Below, piece by piece: positions 16,155-25,236 of a DNA stretch of 64,000 nt (position 1 is its first letter; each line of letters starts with the position of its first letter). The stretch is from assembly GCF_000379765.1 (NCBI RefSeq), contig NZ_KB903454.1, forward strand, positions 486,987 through 550,986, written 5' to 3'. Source of the DNA: Flexithrix dorotheae DSM 6795. Lineage in GTDB: Bacteria; Bacteroidota; Bacteroidia; Cytophagales; Flammeovirgaceae. The notes under the pieces were generated by a model. The model saw only the letters and a list, made by a program, of their open reading frames with translations. It did no database searches and was not told the origin of the DNA. The translations under genes were made by a program, and so were the position numbers.

Positions 16155-17750
16155 TTAGTTAATAGGATAATAAAATACCTGCAGCCCCATTTTCACCTCT
16201 TCTCTGTCACTTTTATAATTCAATCTTTCCACTTTATGAATCTGCATCACCAGTTGGTCACCGGTTTTGGCTTTTTCATGAAACTTCCTTAGGTTCACTT
16301 CATCATTACTAAAGCGGTCTGAAAATACATTCCTGTTATTTCTGACAATCATCAGTTCCCAATCCGTCACTTTATATCTGGCATCTCTTGGGTTAAATTC
16401 CTTAAAATCTGCATCAGGGATTGCAACTGCTTTAATTCTTCTTGGAAGAGCCCCTCCCTTTACCGGATCGATAGGCCGGTTTCCATTGAAAATTTTCAAA
16501 GTAGGCAAAGGAATTGGCTTTACCCTAAATTGTTGCTTTCCAATCTCCACACCATTATTTTTCACCATAACCTCCACACTTTTGGACTTGGGAATTACAG
16601 TTACCTTTCCGGGTTGATTACCTTTTTCATATTCCGCTCCGGTAATTTTAAATTCTGGATTATAATGAATACCTAATTCAGGAACTCTTACATTCAGTTC
16701 ATTTCCACAATTGTAATACAAAGCCTGAATAGCAGCCGATTCAAACTGAAGGTTGGGTTTCTGCACTACAAATTCTTCTGTAAATTCGTAGGTTTTTGGT
16801 CCGGCCGGGGTATTAATTTCAATTGCTCCACTCCAGGTTTTGGTTATTTTACCATCCTGTCCAAAATTACTGCTATTGGCTACAAACTCCACACTTCCTT
16901 TACCATCCAGCCCTATGTCCACGGTTCCCTCAGAAGTAGTTATTTTGGGTTTTGCCACCGAGGATGAAGCCACCAACATTACCGTAGCTTTATAGGGAGT
17001 ACCTGCAGTGACCACTTTGGATACCGGACTGACAAAAGCTTCTACCTGATCGAAAGGGACTTCCTCCAAGCCAACTTTGTCTGCAAGTACATCCAGGGCT
17101 TTGGCCTCAATTCTTACTACTTCATTTTCAAACTGACTTAAAACTGCCATTGCAGCAATCATAGGAGTCTCTTCGAAATTCAACTCTGCAAAATCTTTGT
17201 TTTTCTGATCTTTATCATTTTTAAAACGATCGATTTCAATGGCATCTAGGGCTATATTTGGAATGTTAAGCGATGAATCGAATTTAGAGATTTTTTCGGC
17301 ATATGCATTCAGTAATCTTTTCAACTCATAAGCTTTTCCATCCTTCGAATCCCCTTTTCCCAAAGTAATTTGCATTACTTTTTCATCTTCCTCAATTCCT
17401 TTATAATGATCATTTTCATCCAATCCTCCCGTGATTTCAACAATTTCATTTCTTAAATTCTCAATTTCATTTATCACCACATCAGTTTCAGACATCACAT
17501 CTTTTGCCTTTTTTACCACATCCAAATCTTCCGGCTTGTTTCCCCTGTCTTTTACCGAGCGTTTAATTCCCTCAAATACCCTTAAATTTTCTTTTCTGAT
17601 GGAGGATACCGAGTGCTGTAAACTTTCATCAATAAGAAGAAATTTGTCCAAAACCGTATTGGAAACCTGAAGAGCAAGCATAGCCACCAAAACGATATAC
17701 ATTAAACCGATCATTTTTTGCCGGGTTGTTTCTTTATTTGAACCTGCCAT
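16155..17750 (-). CDS. gldM: GldM-like gliding motility/type IX secretion protein, stand-alone
   Basis: A 531-residue protein with the GldM hallmark N-terminus: a short cytoplasmic stretch and one membrane helix (RQKMIGLMYIVLVAMLALQV, ~10-29), then a long periplasmic part. GldM, with GldL, forms the proton-driven motor of the type IX secretion system and spans the periplasm to the GldK/N ring. The periplasmic part is helical first (to ~225), then built of beta domains (from ~235, AFVSPVSKVVTAGTPYKATV). Length fits the family. Unusually, no gldK, gldL or gldN is beside it. The next gene downstream is the sigma factor and upstream is a divergent lipid gene. It may be a paralogue rather than the core T9SS copy. 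Confidence 0.88.
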   Translation of the reverse strand: MAGSNKETTRQKMIGLMYIVLVAMLALQVSNTVLDKFLLIDESLQHSVSSIRKENLRVFEGIKRSVKDRGNKPEDLDVVKKAKDVMSETDVVINEIENLRNEIVEITGGLDENDHYKGIEEDEKVMQITLGKGDSKDGKAYELKRLLNAYAEKISKFDSSLNIPNIALDAIEIDRFKNDKDQKNKDFAELNFEETPMIAAMAVLSQFENEVVRIEAKALDVLADKVGLEEVPFDQVEAFVSPVSKVVTAGTPYKATVMLVASSSVAKPKITTSEGTVDIGLDGKGSVEFVANSSNFGQDGKITKTWSGAIEINTPAGPKTYEFTEEFVVQKPNLQFESAAIQALYYNCGNELNVRVPELGIHYNPEFKITGAEYEKGNQPGKVTVIPKSKSVEVMVKNNGVEIGKQQFRVKPIPLPTLKIFNGNRPIDPVKGGALPRRIKAVAIPDADFKEFNPRDARYKVTDWELMIVRNNRNVFSDRFSNDEVNLRKFHEKAKTGDQLVMQIHKVERLNYKSDREEVKMGLQVFYYPIN

Positions 17751-17928
17751 AATTATATTTTTTTGAGTTTGTTTCTATGTTATGCTCCTCATAATACAGG
17801 TACAAAAAAAAGGTACACCCTTTCCCTAACTTTTTTATAAAAAATTTAAAAACCGGCTTCGTTCACTTATTATTACCTATTTATTAACATTCAGCACATA
17901 TCCCAAAACCTAAGTTTAAGGGGGAATC

Positions 17929-17966
17929 AACAGTGTTTTAAATTTTAAATTCCGTGAAACACTGTT
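17929..17966. promoter_or_regulatory. Inverted repeat in the divergent gldM/btaA gap
   Basis: Perfect 10-nt arms AACAGTGTTT (17,929-17,938) and AAACACTGTT (17,957-17,966) are separated by 18 nt. They lie in the 320-bp divergent region that must hold both promoters; otherwise no gene is seen there. It could be an operator for one or both genes. Confidence 0.35.
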
Positions 17967-18070
17967 TGACAGCTTTTTCTAAATTGCCGGGAAATTTTGC
18001 GGGCTGCCTGAAAAATAAGGCTTAAATCAGGTGAGTCGGCACTCGATTTTCACAACTCAACAAAAAGCAT

Positions 18071-19246
18071 ATGGGTATTCAGTTACAAAAAACAATCAAT
18101 GGATTAAAGGATAATATATTCAAAGAAATTCATTCAAAGAATCTGGTGTATAACGCTTGCTGGGAAGACCCCAGAGTAGACAGGGAATTGTTAAATTTCA
18201 ACCAAGAAAGTAAGATTGTAATGATTACGAGTGCCGGTTGCAATGTGCTCGATTACCTTTTGGATAATCCCAAATCTATTGATACCATTGATGTTAACCC
18301 AAAGCAGAATGCACTTTTAGCTTTAAAAATTGCGCTTTTCGAACATGGAAGATTCGATTATCTTTTTGCCATGTTTGGTAAGGGTCATTTTAAAGAGAGC
18401 AAAAAACTATATGAAGATAACCTGAGAAGTTTAATCCCTGAATATGCCCAACAGTTTTGGGATAAAAAACTTAAGTACTTCTATGATTCCAGAATTAGAA
18501 AATCTTTTTACTTCAATGGAACTTCAGGAAGTTTTGCCTGGTGGATGAATAATTTTTTTGACAGTAATAAATCATTAAGGAAATTAACTTATGACCTTGT
18601 TCATGCCAAATCAATCGATGAACAGGAAAAAGTTTATAATCAGATAGAGCCAAAACTTTTCAATAATTTCATCAAATGGGTTTTGGGGAGGCAACTTACC
18701 ATGTCCATGTTGGGTGTTCCCAGACCCCAAAAACAACTGATTCTGGATCAGTTCCCGGGAGGTGTTCCTTCTTATATTTCGTCTAGTTTACGACATGTTT
18801 TCACCAAATTGCCTATTTATGAAAATTACTTCTGGCATGCCTACATTACTGGAAGTTACAGTAAATCCTGCTGCCCTGAATACTTAAACTTTGAGAATTT
18901 CCAGGAGTTGAGAGAGAAAACTTCCAGATTAAAATTACACAACAATACGATTTCTGGATTTTTAAAGGAAAATCCGGGAAATTACAGTCATTATATCTTA
19001 CTTGATCATCAGGATTGGCTGGCTTCTCACGATCCTGAGGCGCTAAATGAGGAATGGGAACTGATTCTGAAAAATAGTACTCCCGGCACGCAAATTTTAA
19101 TGAGATCTGCGGCCCTTGAAATTGACTTCCTACCCGATTTTGTGAAAGAAGCTGTTTCTTTTAAAACCACTAAAGACCTGATGGATTTTCATAAAAGGGA
19201 TAGGGTTGGAACTTACGGAAGTGTTTATTTGGGTACAGTGAAATAA
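18071..19246 (+). CDS. btaA: BtaA-like 3-amino-3-carboxypropyl transferase (DUF3419)
   Basis: A 391-residue protein of the DUF3419/BtaA family. BtaA transfers the 3-amino-3-carboxypropyl group of S-adenosylmethionine to diacylglycerol, the first step in betaine lipid (DGTS) synthesis. Visible signatures include NLVYNACWEDPRVDRELL (~24-41), the SAM-binding MITSAGCNVLDYLLD (~51-65) and IDTIDVNPKQNALLALK (~69-85). Length is normal for BtaA. No BtaB methyltransferase gene is adjacent. A metallophosphoesterase follows after 85 bp on the same strand. Other family members may use different acceptors, so the lipid role is likely but not certain. Confidence 0.82.
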   Translation: MGIQLQKTINGLKDNIFKEIHSKNLVYNACWEDPRVDRELLNFNQESKIVMITSAGCNVLDYLLDNPKSIDTIDVNPKQNALLALKIALFEHGRFDYLFAMFGKGHFKESKKLYEDNLRSLIPEYAQQFWDKKLKYFYDSRIRKSFYFNGTSGSFAWWMNNFFDSNKSLRKLTYDLVHAKSIDEQEKVYNQIEPKLFNNFIKWVLGRQLTMSMLGVPRPQKQLILDQFPGGVPSYISSSLRHVFTKLPIYENYFWHAYITGSYSKSCCPEYLNFENFQELREKTSRLKLHNNTISGFLKENPGNYSHYILLDHQDWLASHDPEALNEEWELILKNSTPGTQILMRSAALEIDFLPDFVKEAVSFKTTKDLMDFHKRDRVGTYGSVYLGTVK

Positions 19247-19331
19247 AAAAATCACTCCGATTTTTTTTAAGTAATTCTAAATTAAAGTTTAAAAATTACT
19301 AACAACCACCGATTTTAGGTTCAGTAACCTT

Positions 19332-20504
19332 ATGGCCATTCATTTAATTAACCATATTTTTACCTTAAGGCCCATAGGCCTGATCCTAAAATTTGTAGAT
19401 TCGCAAAAACCATTTGCCGACTTTCTCAAAATGGAAGAGAAAAAAAAAGGAGTAGTTTATTCCCTACTCAATAATTTATTTAAAGATTCACCGAAAGTTT
19501 CTATTGATAAAAAAGATAGAATTGTGGTATTCAGTGATCTTCATATGGGTGATGGAGGGAAAAATGATGACTTTAAGCAAAGTGCCGATCTTTTTAAATC
19601 TGCCCTAAAAAAATATTATCTAAAAAAGAAATATAAGCTGATATTGAATGGTGATGTAGAAGAATTACAACGATTCGATTGGGATAAAATAGTTAAAAAA
19701 TGGCAGGATGTTTATGATATTTTTGATCAGTTTCATAAAGCAGGTAATTTCTACAAAATAATTGGTAATCACGATATAGGGCTTCACGCAGAGGGTTTTC
19801 CAGCCCAATCATATCCTATTCTGGATGCCCTTACATTAAGATATAAGGAAAATAATATTTTCCTTTTTCACGGGCATCAGGCATCCAAAAAATATAGTGA
19901 ACATAATGCCCTGGTGGGATATTCTTTAAGGTATTTGGCTAATCCCCTAGGCATAAAAAATTATACGGTTTCCCACAACAGCCGTAAGCAATATAAAATT
20001 GAAAAAAATGCCTATCAGTTTGCCAGCCGGAACAAAATAGTTTCTATAATTGGACATACCCACCGGCCGTTGTTCGAGTCTTTGAGTAAATTTGAAAGGA
20101 TAAGAGCCAGGGTAGAACAGCTCTGCAGAGAATATTCTTCCATGGATAAGATTACTGGTAAACCATTGAAAAAACTGATTAAGCTGTACAAAAAGGAGTT
20201 GGAAAAAATTTATGAAAATACCACAGATGAAGATTTGAAAAAAGAACAAATTTATAATTCCATGATTAACATTCCATGCCTTTTTAACTCGGGTTGCGTG
20301 ATAGGAAAAAGGGGAATGACTTGTCTGGAAATTGCTAATGGGGAAATTAGCCTGGTCCACTGGTTCGATAAAAACACTTCAAAAAAATACCTGAATCACA
20401 ATGGATATGAACCTGAGCAACTGGAAAAATCCGATTATTACCGCATGATTATTAATAAAGAAAAACTGAATTATATTTTTACCAGAATAAATTTATTGAC
20501 TTAA
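19332..20504 (+). CDS. Calcineurin-like metallophosphoesterase
   Basis: A 390-residue dinuclear-metal phosphoesterase. All blocks of the fold are visible: FSDLHMGDGG (~68-77), LNGDVEEL (~103-110), IIGNHDIGLHAEG (~142-154), FLFHGHQASK (~181-190) and IIGHTHRPLFES (~237-248). Between the last motif and the C-terminus is a long charged helical insertion (~255-305) not usual in the small phosphatases. The substrate is unknown. It lies 85 bp after the BtaA-like gene on the same strand, so it may act on a lipid intermediate of that pathway (inference). No signal peptide is seen. Confidence 0.87.
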   Translation: MAIHLINHIFTLRPIGLILKFVDSQKPFADFLKMEEKKKGVVYSLLNNLFKDSPKVSIDKKDRIVVFSDLHMGDGGKNDDFKQSADLFKSALKKYYLKKKYKLILNGDVEELQRFDWDKIVKKWQDVYDIFDQFHKAGNFYKIIGNHDIGLHAEGFPAQSYPILDALTLRYKENNIFLFHGHQASKKYSEHNALVGYSLRYLANPLGIKNYTVSHNSRKQYKIEKNAYQFASRNKIVSIIGHTHRPLFESLSKFERIRARVEQLCREYSSMDKITGKPLKKLIKLYKKELEKIYENTTDEDLKKEQIYNSMINIPCLFNSGCVIGKRGMTCLEIANGEISLVHWFDKNTSKKYLNHNGYEPEQLEKSDYYRMIINKEKLNYIFTRINLLT

Positions 20505-20709
20505 AAAAACTGCTGCCCAGGCCTTTATTTTTTTAACTTGAAATCAACCTGATTTTAAATTTGGATCATTAGTTTTGAGCCATCAAAGTAAACTTTTATT
20601 GATTTTTAATAAGGAGCATTTGTAATAATTTGAATTTCAGAAAGGAAAACAACTACAAATACCCAAATCAATAAATACCAAAAGATACAACACATAACTA
20701 AAGAATTAT

Positions 20710-22434
20710 ATGAGACCCGCTTTTTTAGATTACCTGGAACACTCCTGGGTATTAAAAACACTTCAAAAACTTAGCCCTGAGGAAAGAATAGCCCAACTTA
20801 TCCATGTTGCCGGATATTCCAACAGGGATGAAAACCACGAAAAAGATCTTCTACAGCTGGTGGAAAAACTGGGAATTGGTGGCATTATTTTCTTTCAGGG
20901 AACCCCTGAAAAACAGGCCCAAATGGTGAACCATTTTCAGGAAAAGGCTAAAGTGCCTTTAATGATTTCCATTGATGGAGAATGGGGACTTGCCATGCGT
21001 TTGAATAATTCTACGGCTTTCCCTTACCAAATGGCGTTGGGTGCTCTGGAAGAAAATCACCTGATCTACGAAATGGGACGAGAAATTGGCAAGCATTGTA
21101 AAAGGGCAGGAATTCAGGTAAACTTTGCCCCTGTAGCCGATATCAATAATAACCCGGATAATCCTGTGATCAGTTTTAGGTCTTTCGGAGAAAATAGGGA
21201 AATGGTTGCCGAAAAGGCTGCTGAATACATGAAAGGCCTTCAGGATGAAGGAGTTTTGGCCTGTGCCAAACATTTCCCCGGACATGGGGATACCAGTACC
21301 GACTCTCATTTCGGACTTCCCGTGATCAGCCATAGCAAAGAAAGATTTGAAGACAATGAACTCTATCCGTTTAGCAAACTCATTGAAGTAGGAATCGCCA
21401 GTATGATGATTGCCCATCTGAATGTACCAGCAATTGACCCTGCTCCAAATATGCCCTCCACCCTTTCCAAGCCTATCATCACCGATTTATTAAAAGGCGA
21501 TTTGGGATTTGAAGGACTCACATTTACTGATGCGCTGGATATGAAAGGAGTGGCAGATTTATTTCCGTCCGGAGTAGTAGATGCAAAGGCTCTGGTGGCA
21601 GGAAATGATGTATTACTTTTCACAGTTGATCCGGAAAAAGCGATTACGGAAATAAAAAAAGCCATAGAAAATGGTGAGATTACCCAGGAAGCCATTGACT
21701 GGAGATGTCAAAAATTGTTGGCCGCAAAAAAATGGGCAGGACTGGATAAGTTTCAACCTATTGAAACAGAAAGGATTCAATCAGAATTAAACAATAATTT
21801 TTCTAAAAATCTAAATCAAAAATTAGCAGAAAAAAGCATTACTTTACTCAGGAATGAGGGGGCTATACTTCCTTTAAAACCTGAGGAAAAGGTTTTGGTT
21901 ATTTCTCTCATGGCCAAAGATGTTGTACCGGTTTTCCATAAACCAGAATTAGCCAAGCAACTTCAGCATCACTTTAAAAGTAAAGAAGAAAATGACGATA
22001 AGCAGGAGGCTTTGGTTTTTCAAAAAGCGATTTCAAAAAAATTTGAAGCAGACCAGCTTTTGCTCGATAATGAACTGAACGGGAAAAGTTTAGAGGAGCT
22101 CAAAGCACAAATATCTTCCTACGATAAAGTGATTCTGGGCATTCATAAACTTGCCATGAAACCAAGGGAAGATTTTGGCATAAGTGAGCAAATGAAAGCT
22201 CTGGTAAATTATGTTTCAGGATTAGAGAATAGCATTATTTCCGTATTTGGCAATGCATATGCACTCAGTAAGTTCGAAAAGATACAGGAAACGAAAGGCT
22301 TGATATTAACTTATCAGGAATCAGAATTCACCCAGAAAAGTGCATCAAAACTGATACTGGGAAAAATCACCGCTGAGGGAAAATTACCTGTTACAGTGAA
22401 TGAACACTTTCAATACGGAGCCGGAATAGTTTAG
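20710..22434 (+). CDS. Glycoside hydrolase family 3, beta-N-acetylhexosaminidase type
   Basis: A 574-residue GH3 enzyme. The NagZ-type catalytic dyad motif KHFPGHGDTSTDSHFGLP (~186-203) contains the His/Asp pair, and the nucleophile Asp is in FTDALDMKGV (~271-280). IDGEWGLAMRL (~88-98) is the substrate-binding strand. Beyond the barrel is a second alpha/beta domain (~370-574), longer than compact Gram-negative NagZ. No signal peptide is apparent. It probably removes GlcNAc from muropeptides or chitin oligomers; with anmK in the window, a role in cell-wall recycling is plausible. The gene appears monocistronic, with 205 bp upstream and a G/T-rich repeat just downstream. Confidence 0.92.
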   Translation: MRPAFLDYLEHSWVLKTLQKLSPEERIAQLIHVAGYSNRDENHEKDLLQLVEKLGIGGIIFFQGTPEKQAQMVNHFQEKAKVPLMISIDGEWGLAMRLNNSTAFPYQMALGALEENHLIYEMGREIGKHCKRAGIQVNFAPVADINNNPDNPVISFRSFGENREMVAEKAAEYMKGLQDEGVLACAKHFPGHGDTSTDSHFGLPVISHSKERFEDNELYPFSKLIEVGIASMMIAHLNVPAIDPAPNMPSTLSKPIITDLLKGDLGFEGLTFTDALDMKGVADLFPSGVVDAKALVAGNDVLLFTVDPEKAITEIKKAIENGEITQEAIDWRCQKLLAAKKWAGLDKFQPIETERIQSELNNNFSKNLNQKLAEKSITLLRNEGAILPLKPEEKVLVISLMAKDVVPVFHKPELAKQLQHHFKSKEENDDKQEALVFQKAISKKFEADQLLLDNELNGKSLEELKAQISSYDKVILGIHKLAMKPREDFGISEQMKALVNYVSGLENSIISVFGNAYALSKFEKIQETKGLILTYQESEFTQKSASKLILGKITAEGKLPVTVNEHFQYGAGIV

Positions 22435-22458
22435 TGCTTAAGCGGAAAATATTAGTTA

Positions 22459-22500
22459 TGAGGGATTGGAGATTAGTGGTTAGGGTTTAGTGGTTGATGG
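22459..22500. repeat. G/T-rich degenerate intergenic repeat
   Basis: Imperfect iterations of GGATTGGAGATTAGTGG and TTAGGGTTTAGTGG lie just after the GH3 stop, resembling the tract at 9,507-9,553. Confidence 0.35.
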
Positions 22501-22564
22501 AAAAAAACTGAAGAAATCTTCATTTTAATTACCAACTTCTGAATTCTAAAACCTAATTTCCAAT

Positions 22565-23086
22565 TCACACTTTTTTCCCTGAAATAAATGCCGCTCCAAT
22601 TAGGGCTACCAACAAAAGAAATCCGGCTATTTCCAAAGGAAAAACACTGTCTGTCATTAAGTTAATACCAATTTGATTTACGGTAGAATTATTGACAATA
22701 TTTTCGTTGGCCATAGCTTGTTTGATCCATGGCAATTGCTGGAAATTGATAGAAAACACCGATGTCACCAATAAAACAAAATAAGCTATTCCAATAGCTA
22801 TTCCTATGAATTTATTCCTATCTCCCGAATACACCCGGTCTTCCCCTTTTTTGTTGGTAAACATGATTCCAAAAATCAGTAAAATCAGAATTCCACCTAC
22901 ATAAACCATTATCTGGGTAACCGCCAGGAAATCAGCTCTGGTAAATACATACAAAGCAGCCATCCCCAATAAAGTTCCCAGCAGGCAGATTGCACTATAG
23001 AGTACATTCTTGCTAAAAATGATCATTAAAGCACTGATCAGGGTTATCCCGGCAAATGCATAAAAAAATCCTAATTCTATGGTCAT
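22565..23086 (-). CDS. nuoJ: NADH-quinone oxidoreductase subunit J
   Basis: A 173-residue membrane subunit of respiratory complex I with five hydrophobic helices. The typical NuoJ stretch ENVLYSAICLLGTLLGMAALYV is recognisable here as KNVLYSAICLLGTLLGMAAL (~25-44). It continues with FLAVTQIMVYVGGILILLIF (~53-72). NuoJ forms part of the proton-pumping arm. It lies 34 bp downstream of nuoI on the same strand. No nuoK or later subunits follow, since the next gene downstream is the convergent GH3 gene. The rest of complex I must therefore be encoded elsewhere. Confidence 0.93.
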   Translation of the reverse strand: MTIELGFFYAFAGITLISALMIIFSKNVLYSAICLLGTLLGMAALYVFTRADFLAVTQIMVYVGGILILLIFGIMFTNKKGEDRVYSGDRNKFIGIAIGIAYFVLLVTSVFSINFQQLPWIKQAMANENIVNNSTVNQIGINLMTDSVFPLEIAGFLLLVALIGAAFISGKKV

Positions 23087-23120
23087 AATGAAAAATTAAA
23101 AATGAGTTTGCGATAAAATC

Positions 23121-24470
23121 CTATTGCTCACCGTCATCCTTTTTTTTGATAACAGGTTTAATTTTAGGTCTCATTTTAGGTTTAAAAGCAGGCTTTTCTT
23201 CCTTTATATCCTTAGCTTCAGATTCTTCATTGGCAGACTTTTCCGCTTCAGGATTTTCTTCCTCAGTTTTAGGCTTGATTTTCGGTCGAATCTTTGGCCT
23301 GAATTTAGGTTTTCCGGCAGATTCGGCTTTTACTTCCTCTGAAGTATTTTCTGGGGCTTCATCTTCAGGAGTATCTTTTGGTTTAATTTTCGGTCGAATC
23401 TTTGGCCTGAATTTAGGTATTCCGGCAGATTCGGCTTTTACCTCCTCTGAAGCATTTTCTGAGGTTTCATTTTCAGCAGCATCTTTTGGTTTAATTTTCG
23501 GTCGAATCTTTGGCCTGAATTTAGGTTTTTCAGCAGATTCGGCTTTTACTTCCTCTGAAGCATTTTCTGAGGTTTCATTTTCAGCAGCATCTTTTGATTT
23601 GATTTTCGGCCGAATCTTAGGCCTGAATTTAGGTTTGGGAGTTTCCCCTGTTTCACTGTTTTTTGAAGTCTCCCCTTCTTGGTTGGGTTTAACTACCGCC
23701 TTCATTTTTGGACGAAAAACAGGCTTTTTAGCAGTAGAATCAGCATCTTCTGATTTCCCTTCAGTTTTTGGCTTAGCTGATGCAGCTGGTTTGGGTTTTA
23801 ATTTCGGTCGGAAAACCGGTTTGGCACCAGGAGTTTTAGGTTCCTCCCCACTGGAGCTTTCAGATTCAGCAGCTTTTTTGGAAGTTAAAGTCTTTTCCTT
23901 TTTTATGCGTTGAATTTCATCATATGCTTTTCTCTTTTCATCAGCCTCGGCTTGAGTAAGCACTGCAAACTCAAAATTCATTTCATTGATATCGAATACA
24001 CTAAAATCGTAGTCCTTAGTCATGGTAAGGCATTCTGTTGGGCAAACTGTAGTACATAAACCACAGAAACAACATTTGGCCATGTCTATGTCAAATTTGG
24101 CTGCATAAAGCCTTTTTACAGTACCATCAGAAGTTTCTCCTATTGCTTCTGTGGATTTAATGGCCTCAATATCAATACAATTAACCGGGCAAATTTTGGC
24201 ACATTTATCACAAACAATACAATCATCTATTTCATTATGGAGTTTGTATCTGCCATTATCGGGCACAGGGATTTGCTCCTTTGGGTATTGAAGCGTCACA
24301 ATACCCTCCTGATTTTTAAAATAATTTTGATCGCTGGCTGATTCTGTTCCCCTTCTTTTAGTGGTAACAGCATCTTTCATGTGTTTAAAGGTAAGTTTAA
24401 ACCCGGTGAGAGTGGTTTTTATGGCTTCTGCCATAGAACCAAAATATGAATTGTTAGCTCCTTTCATCAT
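23121..24470 (-). CDS. nuoI: NADH-quinone oxidoreductase subunit I with long repeated C-terminal tail
   Basis: The first ~185 residues are a normal NuoI, carrying complex I clusters N6a and N6b in two 4Fe-4S motifs: CIVCDKCAKICPVNCID and CCFCGLCTTVCPTECLT. Family members stop shortly after this. Here about 250 further residues follow, built of basic PKFRPKIRPKIKPK blocks alternating with acidic Glu/Ser/Ala linkers, as several near-identical 36-residue units. I place the start at 24,470 (MMKGANNSYFGSM), since the frame open to 24,533 adds a stretch unlike the family. The tail is probably disordered and its function unknown. nuoJ follows after 34 bp. Confidence 0.9.
   Translation of the reverse strand: MMKGANNSYFGSMAEAIKTTLTGFKLTFKHMKDAVTTKRRGTESASDQNYFKNQEGIVTLQYPKEQIPVPDNGRYKLHNEIDDCIVCDKCAKICPVNCIDIEAIKSTEAIGETSDGTVKRLYAAKFDIDMAKCCFCGLCTTVCPTECLTMTKDYDFSVFDINEMNFEFAVLTQAEADEKRKAYDEIQRIKKEKTLTSKKAAESESSSGEEPKTPGAKPVFRPKLKPKPAASAKPKTEGKSEDADSTAKKPVFRPKMKAVVKPNQEGETSKNSETGETPKPKFRPKIRPKIKSKDAAENETSENASEEVKAESAEKPKFRPKIRPKIKPKDAAENETSENASEEVKAESAGIPKFRPKIRPKIKPKDTPEDEAPENTSEEVKAESAGKPKFRPKIRPKIKPKTEEENPEAEKSANEESEAKDIKEEKPAFKPKMRPKIKPVIKKKDDGEQ
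23250..23650 (-). repeat. Tandem ~108-bp coding repeats in the nuoI tail
   Basis: About four tandem in-frame units of 36 codons encode PKFRPKIRPKIKPK plus a DAAENETSENASEEVKAESA-type linker. Two central units are nearly identical and the outer ones are more diverged, pointing to recent unequal crossing over or slippage. Shorter FRPK-type units continue to about 23,840. Confidence 0.85.
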
Positions 24471-24571
24471 GGCGGACAAAAAATATGTCCATAAAAATTT
24501 TAATGAATGGGTAAAGATACCCATCATATGCAATTATGGGAAACAAGACCTGAATAATTTAATGAATTGCA

Positions 24572-24985
24572 CTATTCCTCCTCCAAAACCCATTGGTAAG
24601 CTTCTTTTTTGGTCTTAAAAAATAAAACCGTGGCTTTATGCTGCATTTTTTTACTTGCTTCCACCAATTGCTCCAATGAAAGTTGGGCGATAAACTCCTG
24701 ACTTTCAATAATAGCTATTTTCACCACCCCAAAATCGGAAACCACTCTGATGATGTTGGCGACCCAATCCTGAATAGAGAGTCCAATAGTAAATTTTTTA
24801 TCAACCTGATTGGCAATTACGTGTTTCAGGTCGTACTCCTTTACCTGGTTGAGGAGAAAAGCCATCGTTAATTTATAATCATCCTCAGCCATGGTCTCCG
24901 ATTCCTTTTTCCATTGGTAATAAAGGATAGCATTTTTTCCGTCAATATTATAATCAACAAATTTTAAGGGATCAAAAAGTTTCAT
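24572..24985 (-). CDS. STAS/SpoIIAA-like small protein, hypothetical
   Basis: A 137-residue soluble protein with alternating strands and helices. The central SDFGVVKIAIIESQEFIAQL and the C-terminal ATVLFFKTKKEAYQWVLEE are typical of the STAS/SpoIIAA-like fold found in many Cytophagales proteins. Two similarly built proteins lie at 40,495-40,917 and 41,023-41,448. No catalytic residues or membrane segments are visible. It is 102 bp upstream of nuoI on the same strand and may share its transcript, but a respiratory role is not implied by sequence. Confidence 0.55.
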   Translation of the reverse strand: MKLFDPLKFVDYNIDGKNAILYYQWKKESETMAEDDYKLTMAFLLNQVKEYDLKHVIANQVDKKFTIGLSIQDWVANIIRVVSDFGVVKIAIIESQEFIAQLSLEQLVEASKKMQHKATVLFFKTKKEAYQWVLEEE

Positions 24986-25236
24986 TCAAGTTTTTCAAAA
25001 TTGTCCCCAAAATTATTAAAAATATATGATTACAAGGTTTGATTTTTTTATTCCTTTCAGCATATTTGAAAAAAATACTCTGCATGCATAACATTTTTAA
25101 TTTTGAAAATGTTAATTAAAAAAGTAGATTGAAGAACTTAAGTTCATTGGTGCTAAAAAAAATATTTAAGTTTTCCAAACGATGACCTTAAGTTAAGTTA
25201 TTGAACCTAAACCAAAAACCAAACTCACAAAGCTAA

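Noticed and set aside
23250..23650. Regular repeats that could suggest a CRISPR or satellite
   Set aside because: The units are in-frame coding repeats of 108 bp without unique spacers, and they read as NuoI tail.
23146..23913. A 255-residue plus-strand frame opposite nuoI
   Set aside because: It mirrors the tandem repeat of the nuoI tail (repetitive FGLIFGRIFGLNLG). The minus strand carries the conserved ferredoxin motifs.
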